From Chloroflexota bacterium (GTDB taxonomy: Bacteria > Chloroflexota > UBA11872): a stretch of DNA of 34,086 bases. The stretch covers positions 1-34,086 of the forward strand of contig JAJDZD010000056.1 in the NCBI GenBank assembly GCA_022824865.1, given 5' to 3'. A program made the translations under genes and the position numbers. Under the pieces are notes generated by a model. That model worked only from the letters and a program-made list of their open reading frames with translations, did no database searches and was not told the origin of the DNA. Position 1 is the first letter of the stretch. Every line of letters begins with the position of its first letter. Shown in pieces: positions 32,703 through 34,086 of the stretch.

Positions 32703-34086
32703 ACCAGGCTGGCCAGACCGCGAGATCCGACGGTCAGTGTCTGTCCCGGATGCACCAGCGTCGTCGAGTCCAGTTCTTCGATCACCGCCGGACCCTGGAT
32801 CACGTCGGCCGGCGAGAGATCGCTCCGCTCGAAAACTGGGCAGGCAACCGGCTCGCGCGGATCGAAGTAGACCCGGCGTTTCGCGCGCGGCGCGGCCGGC
32901 GGCCGTTCTGGCAGCGGCGATAGCTGCGGCTTCGAAGCCGCTCCCACCGCGCTCACACTCAATTGCACGACTTCAATGACCTCGTTCGCGATGCGATAGC
33001 CGTACTCCGCCTCATAGTGCTGCTCGAATCCGTCGATCAGCGCCTGCCACGCGTCCTGCGTCAGTGGACCGGCGGGGATCGGAATCTCTTCTTCGTAATT
33101 CTGCCCGAGATACCGCATGTTGGCCGACCGGTGAATCGCCGGCGCACCCTCGAATCCCTCACGTCCAAGGTCTTCAACCGCCTCGCGAACCAGACCATTC
33201 AGGCGCACATCCAGATCTGCCAGGTCCGGAGCATCGGAGCGCACGAGATGCGTCCAAGTCTTGTCGACACGAATGTCGGCCAGCAGCGTGCCGAACGCCG
33301 AGCATAGTCCCGGATGCGGGGGGATTAAGGTCGCTTGCGTCCCAATAACTCGGGCTATGGCCGCCGCATGCAGTGGCCCCGCGCCGCCGAATGCCACCAG
33401 GCTGAACACGCGCGGATCCAGTCCACGCTGCACTGTCAGCAACCGCATAGCCTCGGCGATATTCTCCACCGCGATTTCGACCACGGCATGCGCGGTGTCG
33501 ACCGGCGGGAGCCCGACGTCCCGAGCCGTACGTTCAATCGCCCTGAAAGCAAGGTCCGCGTCCAGTGGCAGATCGCCCCCCAGGAAGTTGTCCGGATTCA
33601 AACGGCCCAGGACTACGTTGGCGTCCGTAACCGTCGCCTCCTCGCCGCCCTGGCTGTAACACGCCGGACCCGGAACTGCGCCGGCACTCTGCGGTCCGAC
33701 TTGCAACAGGCCGCCCTTGTTCACCCACGCAATGGAACCGCCGCCGGCCCCCATCGTCGTCATCTCGATAAAGGGCGCCGCCACCGGCAGGCCGAACTCG
33801 ATTTCCCAGGCCGTCGTGTACCTGATCCGATCGTTAGCAACCACTCCGACGTCGGTACTGGTCCCACCCATGTCGAACGTAATCACATTCGACGCGCCGG
33901 CATCCGCGCCAAACGCCTGCCCGGCAATGATTCCCCCCGACAGACCCGACAGAACTGTTTGCACCGGACGCTCGCCCGCCGTCTCCGCCAGCATCTGGCC
34001 GCCGTTCGACTTCATCACTGACCAGGACCGAGCGAATCCACGCTCGCGCAATCCTGCATCCAGTGAACCGATAAAGCGGCTCACCA
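32693..34086 (-). CDS. Hydantoinase A/oxoprolinase family protein (partial)
   Basis: This is the C-terminal portion (at least 463 residues) of a HyuA-family ATPase subunit; the N-terminus runs off the right edge. The Hydantoinase_A domain is recognisable: SNGGQM, then SGLSGGIIAGQ, the actin-like phosphate-binding TFDMGGTSTDVGVV, GAGGGSIAWV and VAFGGAGPLHAAAIA. Complete family members have roughly 680-700 residues, so about a third is missing here by truncation of the window, not by mutation. It is translationally coupled to HyuB and probably leads or sits near the start of the minus-strand operon HyuA-HyuB-DppD-DppF-BNR-glycosidase. Confidence 0.9.
   Translation of the reverse strand, partial: VSRFIGSLDAGLRERGFARSWSVMKSNGGQMLAETAGERPVQTVLSGLSGGIIAGQAFGADAGASNVITFDMGGTSTDVGVVANDRIRYTTAWEIEFGLPVAAPFIEMTTMGAGGGSIAWVNKGGLLQVGPQSAGAVPGPACYSQGGEEATVTDANVVLGRLNPDNFLGGDLPLDADLAFRAIERTARDVGLPPVDTAHAVVEIAVENIAEAMRLLTVQRGLDPRVFSLVAFGGAGPLHAAAIARVIGTQATLIPPHPGLCSAFGTLLADIRVDKTWTHLVRSDAPDLADLDVRLNGLVREAVEDLGREGFEGAPAIHRSANMRYLGQNYEEEIPIPAGPLTQDAWQALIDGFEQHYEAEYGYRIANEVIEVVQLSVSAVGAASKPQLSPLPERPPAAPRAKRRVYFDPREPVACPVFERSDLSPADVIQGPAVIEELDSTTLVHPGQTLTVGSRGLASLVWA

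Overview
The window is a dense, G+C-rich bacterial chromosome segment carrying 28 protein genes and one tRNA-Lys. No gap longer than about 220 bases lacks a gene. Several traits fit an uncultivated Chloroflexota lineage, such as the SAR202 or sponge-symbiont type: a Tat/lipoprotein solute-binding protein with a long Val/Glu/Lys 'EVPVEKIV' stalk, an orphan DUF2344 protein, Asp-box (BNR) propellers, a phytanoyl-CoA-dioxygenase-like protein, Gfo/Idh/MocA and xylose-isomerase-like proteins, and a hydantoinase/oxoprolinase pair. The taxonomy is inferred from gene content; no phylogenetic marker is present. There is no integrase, transposase, CRISPR array or plasmid/phage gene.

Left part (1-8000), housekeeping and orphan genes. 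A minus-strand pair (HNH endonuclease, then GNAT acetyltransferase) ends at a strong hairpin at the left edge. Divergent from it is a tightly packed plus-strand set: DUF2344, APH-like kinase, DUF5069 and Nif3-like metal protein. Next come a four-helix membrane protein and an anchored basic protein (both minus), an 11-bp inverted repeat, tRNA-Lys(CTT), a methyltransferase and a seven-box BNR propeller.

Middle part (8000-16000). Three overlapping minus-strand genes encode an ABC-2 type exporter (ATPase plus two permeases). Divergent from them is a plus-strand pair: a DHDPS-fold lyase and a GHL10/DUF187-like hydrolase. It runs into a minus-strand pair encoding a class III aminotransferase and a D-2-hydroxyacid dehydrogenase.

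Right part (16000-34086), the most interesting region. Eight plus-strand genes (Gfo/Idh/MocA dehydrogenase, nitrilase-type amidase, DppC permease, solute-binding lipoprotein, DppB permease, two tandem TIM-barrel isomerase paralogues, PhyH-like protein) meet six minus-strand genes head-on. Those six are hydantoinase A and B, the two transporter ATPases DppD and DppF, a BNR propeller of about 11 boxes and a six-hairpin glycosidase-like protein. Together the two converging sets encode one complete peptide/oligosaccharide-type ABC importer plus enzymes able to hydrolyse, isomerise, oxidise and de-amidate its cargo. I infer a catabolic locus for an unknown, possibly nitrogen-containing sugar or lactam-like compound. 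The substrate cannot be named from sequence. The larger gaps (10767-10983, 6831-7003, 5695-5836, 16018-16146) hold only the sites listed or nothing I recognise.
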